Below, piece after piece: positions 15,496 through 23,978 of a DNA stretch of 64,000 bases. The notes under the pieces were generated by a model. The model made no database searches, was not told the DNA's origin, and saw only the letters and a list, made by a program, of their open reading frames with translations. The position numbers and the translations under genes were made by a program. This DNA is from a bacterium (GTDB taxonomy: Bacteria > Armatimonadota > Fimbriimonadia > Fimbriimonadales > Fimbriimonadaceae), in contig JAIXUN010000002.1 in the NCBI GenBank assembly GCA_027483535.1, positions 124,001 through 188,000 of the forward strand. Reading direction: 5' to 3'. Every line of letters begins with the position of its first letter. The stretch's first letter is position 1.

Positions 15496-17838
15496 TTACG
15501 CTTTTTCGAGTTTGGCAAACTTTTGCAAAAGTTTCTTGATTCCGGTGACGCCAGGGAAGGCGACGGTTACTTCCGCGTCGTCGGCGGCTTGAGAGCAGCT
15601 AAGGACCAATCCAACTCCGAACTTGGGGTGCTTGACCTTGTCGCCGGTGGAGAACGGAGCTTTCCATCCGGATGGTGCCGAGGCAGATTCGGCGGAAGAA
15701 GGTCGGGTGACGGAAGGGGCCTCCGGACGCGGATTCTCGGTGCGGTAGCTTCCGGTTCGATCTTGGCGAAGGGTCGGCATGCCCGCTCGTGCGTACGAGT
15801 TTGTGGTGCGATCATCCACCGACAAGCAGTCTGCCGGAATGTCTTCGAGAAACCTAGAGGGCATGTTGAAGTTGGGCATCCCGTAAAGCGACCTTCGGTG
15901 AGCGTGGGTCAGGTGAAGCTCTTGTTTAGCCCGAGTCATGCCCACGTAGCAAAGACGACGCTCCTCTTCCAACTGCGAATCCGAACCCAGCGACCGAGAG
16001 TGGGGAAAAACCCCTTCTTCCAGCCCTGCCAAGTACACGACCGGAAACTCCAGGCCCTTGGCGGTGTGCAAGGTCATGAGCGTCACGCCATCGCTGCCTT
16101 CTTCCAAACTGTCCACGTCGGCAACCAGAGCCACGCTTTCTAGGAATCCGCCCAGGGATCGCTCGTCGTCTTCGGTGGTGGCATCGTACTGCTGGGTGAC
16201 GGTTTGAAGCTCTTGAAGGTTTTCCAACCGACCCAAAGACTCTTCTGACCTCTCTGCTTTGAGTGCGTCTAGGTAGCCCGATTCAGTCATCACCGCCTTC
16301 AAGATCGGGGTGACGTCCTTGCCCGCAATGAGGTCCTGTCCAGACTGAATCGCGCCTAGATAGGCACGAAAAGCTCCGGCGGTCTTCTTCTGCATCGAGG
16401 CTTGGAACGCCTGATCGGAGGCCGCCTCGAAGAGCGACATCCCGCGCTGATTGGCGTAAACCTCAAGATTCGCCAAACTGGTGGCTCCAATGCCGCGCGT
16501 GGGCACGTTGACGCTGCGCTTAAAACTCACGTCGTCTCGCGGGTTGTGAACCAGCCGCAGGTAGGCGAGCATGTCCTTGATTTCCTTGCGCTCGTAGAAC
16601 CGCTGTCCGCCTACGAGGATGTGCGGGACACGCATGGTGAGGAACGCTTCTTCCAATGCCCGAGACTGAGCGTTGGTTCGGTAAAGAACCGCGCAGTCTT
16701 TGTAACTGCGTCTACCGGATCGGACGTCGCCCAAGATTCCGCTGGCAATGTGCATCGCCTCGTCTTGTTCGGTGCCACACATCGTGAGGTCGATCGGGAC
16801 GCCTTTTTCGTTTTCAGTCCAGAGCTCTTTCGCTGCGCGGGACCGGTTGTGGCGAATCACCGCGTTTGCGGCGGCGAGGATGGTTTGGGTGCACCGATAG
16901 TTCTGCTCCAGCTTGACAATCCGCGCGTCCGGATAGTCGCTGCCGAACTTTAGAATCAGACTCACGTCGGCTCCGCGCCAGGCGTAAATCGACTGGTCGT
17001 CATCACCCACCACAACGATGTTGCGGTGCTTTTCGGCGATCCGGTGGATCAGGCTGTATTGCGCGTAGTTGACGTCTTGATACTCGTCTACCAGCACGTG
17101 TTGGAACCGCTCTTGGTATTTCTCGCGAACGGTGCCGCTCTGTTCCAAAAGGCGATCGGCATAAAAAATGATGTCGTCGAAGTCGAGCGCGTTGGATTTG
17201 GTGAGACCCGCCTGGTACGCCTTGTAAACCTCAACCGCCACACGCTCGAAGAAGCCCGTTGCCCGCTCGGCGTACTTTTCGGGAGTGAGGAGCTTTTCTT
17301 TGGCTCGGGAGATTTCGCTCAGGACCGCCCGGGGCTGAATCGCTTTGTCGTCGATGTTCTTCTTTTTGAGGATGTCGCGAATGAGCGAAAGCTGATCGCC
17401 GTCGTCATAGACCACGAAATTGGGATCGAGTCCGATTGCCAATCCTTCCATGCGAAGCAATCGAGCGCAGAGGGAGTGGAAAGTTCCGATCCACATTCCC
17501 CGCGAGCTTGCGCCGACAAGGTGCTCCACCCGCTCGCGCATTTCGCGGGCGGCTTTGTTCGTGAACGTCACGGCCAGAATCCGACTGGGATAGGTGCCTT
17601 GCTCCAGAAGGCGGGCGATGCGAGCCGTGATCACCCTCGTTTTTCCCGATCCTGCCCCGGCGAAGATGAGCATTGGACCTCCGGAGTGGAGAACGGCCTC
17701 TTTTTGTTCGGGGTTGAGACTGTCTAGATCGAGCCTCGGTCGCGAACGAGCCAGATCTCCCCCTACTTCTTGTGATTGGGGTTCTTGGGCGAACAAAGAA
17801 GACTCTGGAGAGCTCATGGGGCAAAAAAGACTCGACAT
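15496..17838 (-). CDS. pcrA: UvrD/PcrA-type DNA helicase
   Basis: 780 aa; ATG 17817 is an equally plausible start giving 773 aa. A superfamily 1A 3'-5' helicase for mismatch and excision repair and replication restart. Motifs: Q-motif LNPEQKEAVLHS, Walker A AGAGSGKTRV, motif II VDEYQDVN, motif III GDDDQSIYAWRGA, motif IV LEQNYRCTQTIL, then TLHTAKGLEFPVVYL and VGMTRAKQELHL. The C-terminal end (GDKVKHPKFGVG then a beta segment) is the Tudor-like RNA polymerase-binding domain of PcrA/UvrD. A palindrome overlaps the first ATG. Confidence 0.94.
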   Translation of the reverse strand: MSSLFCPMSSPESSLFAQEPQSQEVGGDLARSRPRLDLDSLNPEQKEAVLHSGGPMLIFAGAGSGKTRVITARIARLLEQGTYPSRILAVTFTNKAAREMRERVEHLVGASSRGMWIGTFHSLCARLLRMEGLAIGLDPNFVVYDDGDQLSLIRDILKKKNIDDKAIQPRAVLSEISRAKEKLLTPEKYAERATGFFERVAVEVYKAYQAGLTKSNALDFDDIIFYADRLLEQSGTVREKYQERFQHVLVDEYQDVNYAQYSLIHRIAEKHRNIVVVGDDDQSIYAWRGADVSLILKFGSDYPDARIVKLEQNYRCTQTILAAANAVIRHNRSRAAKELWTENEKGVPIDLTMCGTEQDEAMHIASGILGDVRSGRRSYKDCAVLYRTNAQSRALEEAFLTMRVPHILVGGQRFYERKEIKDMLAYLRLVHNPRDDVSFKRSVNVPTRGIGATSLANLEVYANQRGMSLFEAASDQAFQASMQKKTAGAFRAYLGAIQSGQDLIAGKDVTPILKAVMTESGYLDALKAERSEESLGRLENLQELQTVTQQYDATTEDDERSLGGFLESVALVADVDSLEEGSDGVTLMTLHTAKGLEFPVVYLAGLEEGVFPHSRSLGSDSQLEEERRLCYVGMTRAKQELHLTHAHRRSLYGMPNFNMPSRFLEDIPADCLSVDDRTTNSYARAGMPTLRQDRTGSYRTENPRPEAPSVTRPSSAESASAPSGWKAPFSTGDKVKHPKFGVGLVLSCSQAADDAEVTVAFPGVTGIKKLLQKFAKLEKA

Positions 17839-17846
17839 TTGTCGAG
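17823..17846 (-). promoter_or_regulatory. Hairpin plus T-run at the start of pcrA
   Basis: CTCGACATTTGTCGAG (17831-17846) spans the first pcrA ATG. On the minus strand it is followed by six T, like a very small intrinsic terminator. If transcription starts upstream it could attenuate. As DNA it is a candidate operator. Function is inferred from shape only. Confidence 0.4.
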
Positions 17847-18043
17847 CGGTTTCAACATTATGGACCGACTTTTCCAGGAAAGAACGCTAGGCAGCAACGA
17901 TTTGCAAAGGCGTTGAAGACGGTTCAGCGGAGAGATTCGATCCGCAAAAAACGATCATTTAGGGTTGAACTGGAGGGAATTGTTTGGAAAGGTTGCCCTT
18001 TCTTGTGACATCGCCGTAAAATGCCCCGTCAGAACCATTGTAA

Positions 18044-18063
18044 ACACCCATCTTTTTGGGTGT
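18044..18063 (+). promoter_or_regulatory. Leader hairpin ahead of the Gly-rich protein gene
   Basis: A 7-bp stem (ACACCCA / TGGGTGT) with a U-rich loop, 27 nt before the start codon at 18091. It has no T-run, so it is probably a 5'-UTR stabilising element rather than a terminator. Confidence 0.35.
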
Positions 18064-18090
18064 CTGCTTTAGTTGGAGAACGTACATCAG

Positions 18091-19638
18091 ATGAAGCGAC
18101 GCCTCGCGAATCTCGTTTTGGTCACCACCTTCGCCGCCTTGTCGGTGCAATCCGTGGCGGCACAAGGCTCGTTCAACATTGTCCGACCCTTCGATGGTGC
18201 GAAGGTTAAGGAGAAAGTTCGAATCCTCATGCCGAAGAACAGCGTGCCCTCGTCTGGGTACGTCGGTCTCTTCATCGACAACAAGTTTGTAGAGGCCTTT
18301 GAGCCGAAGCTCGACGCGAAGGGGCAGTACTACGAATATCTGCTCGACACGAAGGCTCGCGGAATCAAAGATGGCAATCGAAAGATTGAGCTGAAGCTTT
18401 ACGTTGACTACAGCAGCCAACCGCGAATCACCGACACCTCGTCGATCGACGTGGTTGTCGCCAACTCCAGCGGAATCGCCATCCCCGAGGACGGTGTCGC
18501 CATGCGATACAGCTTCACTTCGGGCCAAGAGTCGATCTACCGACTGAAGCAGCGCACGATCGTAAGTACTTCGACCAACGAGACGAACAAGGAAGGCATG
18601 AAGGCCGCCCAGTTCGAGTTCGATGGTGAGTCGATCAAGCTTCTGTACGCTTGCGACAACGCTTATCCGAACGGAGACGGTCTCCTTCGACTGCAAGTCA
18701 TTCCGGATCGAGGTCAATTCAACCGCGAATACGCGTTCTTGACCACGAGCGAAGCTTCCGAGCCTCAGCGCTACTACAAAGATTCGATGGCTCCGCTTTA
18801 CATGCGGGTGACGCCAACGGGACGTGAAGTCTTTGGTGCGATTCCGGAGTTCTTTGGTCTTGAGGGAATGGCATCCAGCCGCCCGCAAACGCTTTTGTTC
18901 GCCGCATTCCCGCTCCCGATCTTGCCCACCAAGCGAGTACGAGAGGGTGAGTCGTGGCCGTCCAGCTTCCAACTTGGCGCCATCGACCTGAACAACATCG
19001 GCAAGGTCAACACGGTTGTCGAAACCGCCCCGGCGCGCGGAGAGTTTCTTGGAGCGGAGTGGGAAGCAAACCACCCTTGCATCAAGATTCGAAACATCAT
19101 CGAAGTCGGCGCATCGACGGTTATGAAGGGCAACACCCTTGGCCAAAACCGATCCGGCGCTCAAAACATCGCTGATCGAAAGGTTTCGGTCGAAGAGATC
19201 ATCTGGTTCGCTACGGACATCCGCAAGGTCATCCGAATCAACCGCGACATCACCATCGAAGGCAAGGCTAACGTAGGCTTCGCCGGCGGAGCGGGTGGTC
19301 CTGGCGGTGCAGGCGGTCCTGGCGGCGGCGGAAACATGAGCGGCGGTGGCATGATGCCTCCTCCCGGTGGCGGCCGAGGTGCAGACGACTTCAGCATCCG
19401 ACCGGACAAGAACAGCGGTCTCATCGGAATCAGCTCTTCGCTCCTTCAGCAAGGTCGTGGCGGTAAGGGTGGCGGTTTCGCTCCTCCTCAAGGCGGCCCT
19501 GGTGGACGACAAGGTGGCCCTGGTGGTCCCGGTGGCTTTGGACCGGGTGGTCCTGGCGGAATGGGTCCAGGAGCAGGTGCTTCTCAGGACGTCTTCATCA
19601 AGACCCGCATCCAGTACATCATCACCCTCGAAAAGTAA
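18091..19638 (+). CDS. Secreted protein with Gly/Pro-rich C-terminal region, uncharacterised
   Basis: 515 aa from ATG 18091, selected because GGAGAA lies 10 nt upstream; the longer frame begins inside that site. The signal peptide ends near SVQSVAAQG. Residues about 25-130 look like an Ig-like sandwich (FNIVRPFDGAKVKEKVRI, SGYVGLFIDNKFVEAF). The middle is beta-rich. From about residue 400 to 500 it turns into GGP/GGPGG repeats interrupted by a DDFSIRPDKNSGLIG block, ending IKTRIQYIITLEK. It is probably a cell-surface or structural protein. Not recognised as a named family. Confidence 0.78.
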   Translation: MKRRLANLVLVTTFAALSVQSVAAQGSFNIVRPFDGAKVKEKVRILMPKNSVPSSGYVGLFIDNKFVEAFEPKLDAKGQYYEYLLDTKARGIKDGNRKIELKLYVDYSSQPRITDTSSIDVVVANSSGIAIPEDGVAMRYSFTSGQESIYRLKQRTIVSTSTNETNKEGMKAAQFEFDGESIKLLYACDNAYPNGDGLLRLQVIPDRGQFNREYAFLTTSEASEPQRYYKDSMAPLYMRVTPTGREVFGAIPEFFGLEGMASSRPQTLLFAAFPLPILPTKRVREGESWPSSFQLGAIDLNNIGKVNTVVETAPARGEFLGAEWEANHPCIKIRNIIEVGASTVMKGNTLGQNRSGAQNIADRKVSVEEIIWFATDIRKVIRINRDITIEGKANVGFAGGAGGPGGAGGPGGGGNMSGGGMMPPPGGGRGADDFSIRPDKNSGLIGISSSLLQQGRGGKGGGFAPPQGGPGGRQGGPGGPGGFGPGGPGGMGPGAGASQDVFIKTRIQYIITLEK

Positions 19639-19657
19639 TTCGAAGGCAATAAGAGCG

Positions 19658-19690
19658 AAGGGTTCCTATTCAAAATCGGGACCCTTTTTT
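19658..19690 (+). terminator. Intrinsic terminator of the Gly-rich protein gene
   Basis: Stem AAGGGTTCC / GGGACCCTT with imperfect pairing near the loop, followed by six T (19685-19690). It begins 20 nt after the stop codon. Confidence 0.8.
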
Positions 19691-19787
19691 CTTTTCGCAG
19701 AATGGGTGGCGATTTTCAGGGACTTGAACTCAATCGGGCTGCTTTCAACGCTGACTGAAAGTTCCAAAGAGCGTAGAATAGAGCGGT

Positions 19788-21704
19788 ATGGCTGCGCAAA
19801 GAACCGTGGCGGTTGTCGGTGGTGGATTGGCAGGCCTCATGGCAACCATGAAGCTCGCTGAGGCTGGGCACAAAGTTAAGCTCTTTAGTCTCGTCCCCGT
19901 GAAGCGATCACACTCCGTGTGTGCGCAAGGTGGCATCAACGGTGCCGTGAACCTTCGAGGAGAAGGGGACTCTCCGTATTTGCACTTTGAAGATACGATT
20001 ACGGGCGGAGACTTTTTGAACCACCAGCCCCCGGTGATGCGCATGGCAGAGCGTGCTCCGGCGGTGATCTACTTGCTGGACCGAATGGGCGTTCCGTTCA
20101 ACCGAACTGCCGAAGGTCTTCTCAGCTTCCGCCGATTCGGTGGCACGCTAAAGCACCGAACCGCATACGCAGGCGCAACCACCGGACAGCAGCTTCTCTA
20201 CGCCCTGGACGAGCAAGTCCGTCGTTGGGAAGCCCTTGGCCGAGTTGAGAAGTATGAAGGCTGGGAGTTCCTTGGCCTCATCAAGGACTCGGAGGGTCGT
20301 TGCCGCGGTCTGAGCTGTCAAGACCTCAAGTCCATGAAGATCGAGGCGTTCGCAACCGACTCGGTCATTATGGCCACGGGTGGAAACGGACTGATCTTTG
20401 GTAAGTCCACCAACTCCATCATCAACACGGGCGCGGCGGTTTCCATCTGCTACCAAGCGGGTGTCCACTACGGCAACCCCGAAATGGTTCAAATTCACCC
20501 GACGGCTATTCCGGGCGAAGACAAGTGCCGTCTGATCTCCGAATCCGTTCGCGGTGAGGGTGGCCGAATCTGGGTCCCTCGCGATCCGATGGATGCCCGA
20601 CCTCCGGTCGACATCCCCGAGAATGATCGCTGGTACGTCTGCGAAGAGATGGACTCGAAGTACGGCAACCTCCTTAGCCGAGACATCGTCAGCTTCATCA
20701 TCTACTGCGTCTGCCGAATGAATCGCGGTATCAAGGGTCGCCAACAGGTCTACCTGGACATCACCCAGCTTCACAACGAGCGCGGTGGTCCTTACAGCCG
20801 AGACCAAATCAACGACAAGTTGGAAGGCGTTCTCGAGATTTACGAGAAGTTCATGCGCGAGGATCCGATTGCGACTCCGATGCGCATCTACCCGGCAGTC
20901 CACTACACGATGGGCGGCCTTTGGGTGGACTACGAAACCAACGGCGACAACACGTGGGATCCCGATTCTCCTCGCAACCAAATGACCAACATCCCTGGTC
21001 TGTACGCGGCGGGCGAGTGCGAATTCCAATACCACGGTGCCAACCGTCTCGGAGCCAACGCTCTTCTAGCCTGTCTGGTGGGCGGCGAGATCGCAGCCGA
21101 AGGCGTCATGTCTTACCTCTCCAAGGGTGACGTGGCCGCCGATTCGCTCTCTTCTGCAGTCGTCGAAGAGGCGCAGCGAGAGAAGCAAGCCGAATACGAT
21201 CAGCTTCGACAAAGCAACGGTAAGGAGAACCCTTATCAGCTTCACGCCGAGCTTGCTGAAGTCATGTGGAACAACTGCGGTATCTGGCGGGTTCAAAACG
21301 ACCTGTTCGCCGCACGCGAGAAGCTTGACGAGCTCACGATTCGGGCACGCCAGTGCGACCTCGTGGACAACAGCGGCTGGACGAACCAAGCGGTTCCGTT
21401 CGCTCGTGCGGTGATCCACATGATCGAAGCCTCTAAGGCGATCGTCGGCGGTGCCATCGATCGACAAGAGAGCCGTGGCGCTCACTTCAAGATGGACACG
21501 CCGGAACGAGACGACACCAACTGGTTGAAGTCCACCCTGGCGACCTGGACTCCGCAAGGACCTCAGTTCAGCTACGAGCCGATCGACTGCCGATTCCTTC
21601 CGCCGCGCGCACGCAAGTACGCGGTCAACCAGGTCGGAATCGTGAAGAAGCTCCTCGGCGACAACTACCTCAGCGGATTCGAAGCCGTCGAAGCGAAGGT
21701 CTAA
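19788..21704 (+). CDS. sdhA: Succinate dehydrogenase/fumarate reductase flavoprotein subunit
   Basis: 638 aa. Oxidises succinate to fumarate on a covalent FAD. The dinucleotide-binding motif VAVVGGGLAGLMATMKLAEAG, the SHSVCAQGGINGAVN loop with the His expected to bind FAD, and HYTMGGLWVDYETN (substrate site) plus GLYAAGECEFQYHGANRLGANALLACLVGG are present. Length and the RQQVYLDITQLH segment resemble the B. subtilis/Bacteroidota type. A strong terminator follows directly and no sdhB or sdhC is adjacent, so the other subunits must be encoded elsewhere. Confidence 0.95.
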   Translation: MAAQRTVAVVGGGLAGLMATMKLAEAGHKVKLFSLVPVKRSHSVCAQGGINGAVNLRGEGDSPYLHFEDTITGGDFLNHQPPVMRMAERAPAVIYLLDRMGVPFNRTAEGLLSFRRFGGTLKHRTAYAGATTGQQLLYALDEQVRRWEALGRVEKYEGWEFLGLIKDSEGRCRGLSCQDLKSMKIEAFATDSVIMATGGNGLIFGKSTNSIINTGAAVSICYQAGVHYGNPEMVQIHPTAIPGEDKCRLISESVRGEGGRIWVPRDPMDARPPVDIPENDRWYVCEEMDSKYGNLLSRDIVSFIIYCVCRMNRGIKGRQQVYLDITQLHNERGGPYSRDQINDKLEGVLEIYEKFMREDPIATPMRIYPAVHYTMGGLWVDYETNGDNTWDPDSPRNQMTNIPGLYAAGECEFQYHGANRLGANALLACLVGGEIAAEGVMSYLSKGDVAADSLSSAVVEEAQREKQAEYDQLRQSNGKENPYQLHAELAEVMWNNCGIWRVQNDLFAAREKLDELTIRARQCDLVDNSGWTNQAVPFARAVIHMIEASKAIVGGAIDRQESRGAHFKMDTPERDDTNWLKSTLATWTPQGPQFSYEPIDCRFLPPRARKYAVNQVGIVKKLLGDNYLSGFEAVEAKV

Positions 21705-21719
21705 GGCCGACCAAAGAGA

Positions 21720-21753
21720 AAGCCCCTAACCCGAAAGGGTTGGGGGCTTTTTT
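21720..21753. terminator. Bidirectional terminator between sdhA and the DegT gene
   Basis: A 13-bp stem (aagcccctaaccc, GAAA loop, gggttgggggctt; one G-U type mismatch) with T6 on the plus strand. The A-rich left flank suits the minus gene ending at 21777. Confidence 0.9.
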
Positions 21754-21776
21754 GTTGCTGAACGGAGTCGGCGAAG

Positions 21777-22913
21777 TTACGCGCCGACCGTGCTCTGCGC
21801 AAACTCCTTGATGGAGGCGCATACGTGCCGAATCTGGTCCTTATTGAGGTGCGGGTGGATCGGAAGGGCAAGAATCTCGTTGGACACACGCTCGGTGATT
21901 GCCAAGGGTCCGTTCACTCGATCCTCCGAACCTTCCGGAGCGAACTTCAGGTACGGCGAGTGGTGATGAATCGGCACCGGGTAGTAAATCATCGAATCGA
22001 TCTCGCGCTCTTTCAGGAAAGCCTGTAGGGCATCGCGTCGATCGCTGAGGATGTTGAACTGGTGGTAGGTGTGGTTGTTGCCCGGAAGCGTGTACGGCAA
22101 CTGCAGATCCAGACCCTCTAGCTCTTCAAAGTAGATCGCGGCGAACTCGGCGCGTCGAGCGGTCCACTCTGGGAGCTTCGGAAGCTTCACACGAAGCACG
22201 GCGGCTTGGATTTCGTCGAGACGAGCGGTGTAGCCAAGGTGGTCGTAGTAGTACCGCTCTCGACCCATGCCGTGAATCCGGATCGATCGGCAACGCTCGG
22301 CAATGTCGTCGTAGTTGGTGACGATCATGCCACCGTCGCCTGCGGCGCCCAAGTTCTTGGTGACGTAGAAGCTGAATCCGGCGGCGACACTGAAGTTGCC
22401 TGCGGGCTTGCCCTCATGGGTCGATTCAATGGCTTGAGCCGCGTCTTCAAGAATGATGAGTTCTCGCTCGCAGGCTAGCTCCATCAGGGGCTTGACATCG
22501 ACGAGCTGTCCAAACAGGTGAACGGGAAGGATCGCCTTGGTGCGCGGCGTGATCGCGGCGCGGACCTTCTCGACATCGATGTTAAACGTTCTTGGATCGA
22601 TATCGACGAAAACAGGAGTCGCGCCGGTTTGGACGATGGTCTCTACGCTCGCAACGAAGGTGAACGGGGTCGTGATGACCTCATCGCCCGGGCCCACGCC
22701 TGCCGCATCCATGATGATCCGCAGGGCATCGGTTCCGCTGTGAACGGCAATCGCATGTTTGGTTTGGTGGAGGGCGGCAAACTCAGCCTCGAACGCCTTG
22801 TTGTGTTTCCCAAGGACGTACCCACCGCTGCGCATCACGTCTAAGACGGTGCTCTCCATCTCCTGGGCCAGTTCGTCGTACTGGGCCTTTACATCGTAAA
22901 AGGGAACCCTCAT
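21777..22913 (-). CDS. DegT/DnrJ/EryC1/StrS-type aminotransferase
   Basis: 378 aa from ATG 22913 (MRVPFYDVKAQYDEL); a TTG 30 nt upstream is less likely. PLP-dependent transfer of an amino group to a keto-sugar. Visible are SGTDALRIIMDAAGVGPGDE, the TTPFTFVASVETI segment, LEDAAQAIES with the Asp that pairs PLP, and SFYVTKNLGAAGDGGM with the catalytic Lys. The dimer-interface HGMGRERYYYDHLGYTARLD is also present. No other nucleotide-sugar genes lie nearby, so the sugar product is unknown; envelope polysaccharide or glycosylation is plausible. Confidence 0.88.
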   Translation of the reverse strand: MRVPFYDVKAQYDELAQEMESTVLDVMRSGGYVLGKHNKAFEAEFAALHQTKHAIAVHSGTDALRIIMDAAGVGPGDEVITTPFTFVASVETIVQTGATPVFVDIDPRTFNIDVEKVRAAITPRTKAILPVHLFGQLVDVKPLMELACERELIILEDAAQAIESTHEGKPAGNFSVAAGFSFYVTKNLGAAGDGGMIVTNYDDIAERCRSIRIHGMGRERYYYDHLGYTARLDEIQAAVLRVKLPKLPEWTARRAEFAAIYFEELEGLDLQLPYTLPGNNHTYHQFNILSDRRDALQAFLKEREIDSMIYYPVPIHHHSPYLKFAPEGSEDRVNGPLAITERVSNEILALPIHPHLNKDQIRHVCASIKEFAQSTVGA

Positions 22914-23033
22914 GCGTTGTGCTACCTTGACGGCCGCTCCCAAGGGTCAAAGCTCTGATCTTGGGCTTGGTCGTGTGAAACCTTGCGAGTCTCACTCTTA
23001 ACGTATTTTGACTCATCGCACAATCCGGGAGAT

Positions 23034-23068
23034 AAAAAAAGGGCTGGATGTAGCATCCAGCCCTCATT
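23034..23068. terminator. Strong bidirectional terminator
   Basis: A perfect 10-bp stem GGGCTGGATG-TAG-CATCCAGCCC with A7 on the left and T5 on the right. On the minus strand it lies 24 nt past the PEP-CTERM gene stop. Confidence 0.93.
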
Positions 23069-23091
23069 TTTAAGCTTTCCGAGACGAGAAG

Positions 23092-23784
23092 TTACTTGCC
23101 GTTCTTGCGTCGTCGAACGAGCCCTGCCAATGCTGCACCAAGCGCAATCATCGTGCCGGGCTCGGGAACAGCCGCGAAGCGACCGTAGGCCGTGCCTGGG
23201 TTGATGTTATTACCGTTGATGAAGTTGTAGTTGTAGGCTTGAACCGTTCGGAACTGGACTTCAGAGCCCGGGGTCACATCGGGGAAACCAACGCCTTGAG
23301 GATCGTTGAGGAAGTAAGCCCACGGCACTGCAAACTCGTACCCGGCGACCACTCCAGAGGAGTACGTCGTCGGAAGATCGTTCGCCCAGCGGACGCCTTG
23401 GCTGAAGATGTCGTTGTAGTATCCGGAAACGCCTGGCTTGAAGGCTCGGTTGTTGCCGAGTTCAAATCCAAGGTCAGAACCCGTCCCAGGGTTCGTATCG
23501 AAGTAGACGTTGGCGAAGTTCACTGCGCCAAGCCCGGTGAGACCTGCCTGATCTTCGGGAAGAGCTAGGATCAACCCGTAAAAATAGCTTGCGTCCGATC
23601 TGGAGTAGACCTCCAGGGCGTAAAGGTCTGCACTGGAGCTTGGAGAAGAACCTTTTGGAACTAATACAGGACTGATACCCGTCCACTCGGAGCCTTTCAA
23701 TCCGTCAACGGAGATTTGGGCACTGGAAACGGCCGATAACGAAAGGGCAGCAACTGCCCCAAGAAACCCTTTAGATAATCTCAT
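23092..23784 (-). CDS. PEP-CTERM surface protein
   Basis: 230 aa from ATG 23784; an upstream ATG at 23817 would add 11 residues. A signal peptide (LSKGFLGAVAALSLSAVSSA) leads into a beta-rich body with a SEWTGISPVLVPKG block and aromatic strands (YDIFSQ-like GYYNDIFSQGVRW, AGYEFAVPWAYF), similar to secreted proteins assigned DUF-type sandwich folds. It ends AAVPEPGTMIALGAALAGLV then RRRKNGK, the exosortase-processed PEP-CTERM signal. Ligand or role unknown. Confidence 0.82.
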   Translation of the reverse strand: MRLSKGFLGAVAALSLSAVSSAQISVDGLKGSEWTGISPVLVPKGSSPSSSADLYALEVYSRSDASYFYGLILALPEDQAGLTGLGAVNFANVYFDTNPGTGSDLGFELGNNRAFKPGVSGYYNDIFSQGVRWANDLPTTYSSGVVAGYEFAVPWAYFLNDPQGVGFPDVTPGSEVQFRTVQAYNYNFINGNNINPGTAYGRFAAVPEPGTMIALGAALAGLVRRRKNGK

Positions 23785-23978
23785 TGGAATACACCATGAC
23801 CGTAAGGTCAATTTCATTGTAAGAAATTAAAATCTATATAGTCCTCTCTCTATGCATTACTGGTAAATGTAACGAGTGAAAGTACCCAAAAAGGGAGTTG
23901 CTTGATCGAGTGATTTCAATGAAGTTGCGCGTCGAAACCGACCTCGCCGTCGTACGTCCCTATAAGACAGAACGCTAG

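Noticed and set aside
17959-19512. A 517-codon minus-strand open frame opposite the Gly-rich protein gene
   Set aside because: Low-complexity Ala/Thr/Arg composition, no motif, fully antisense to a signal-peptide protein with a good ribosome site and terminator.
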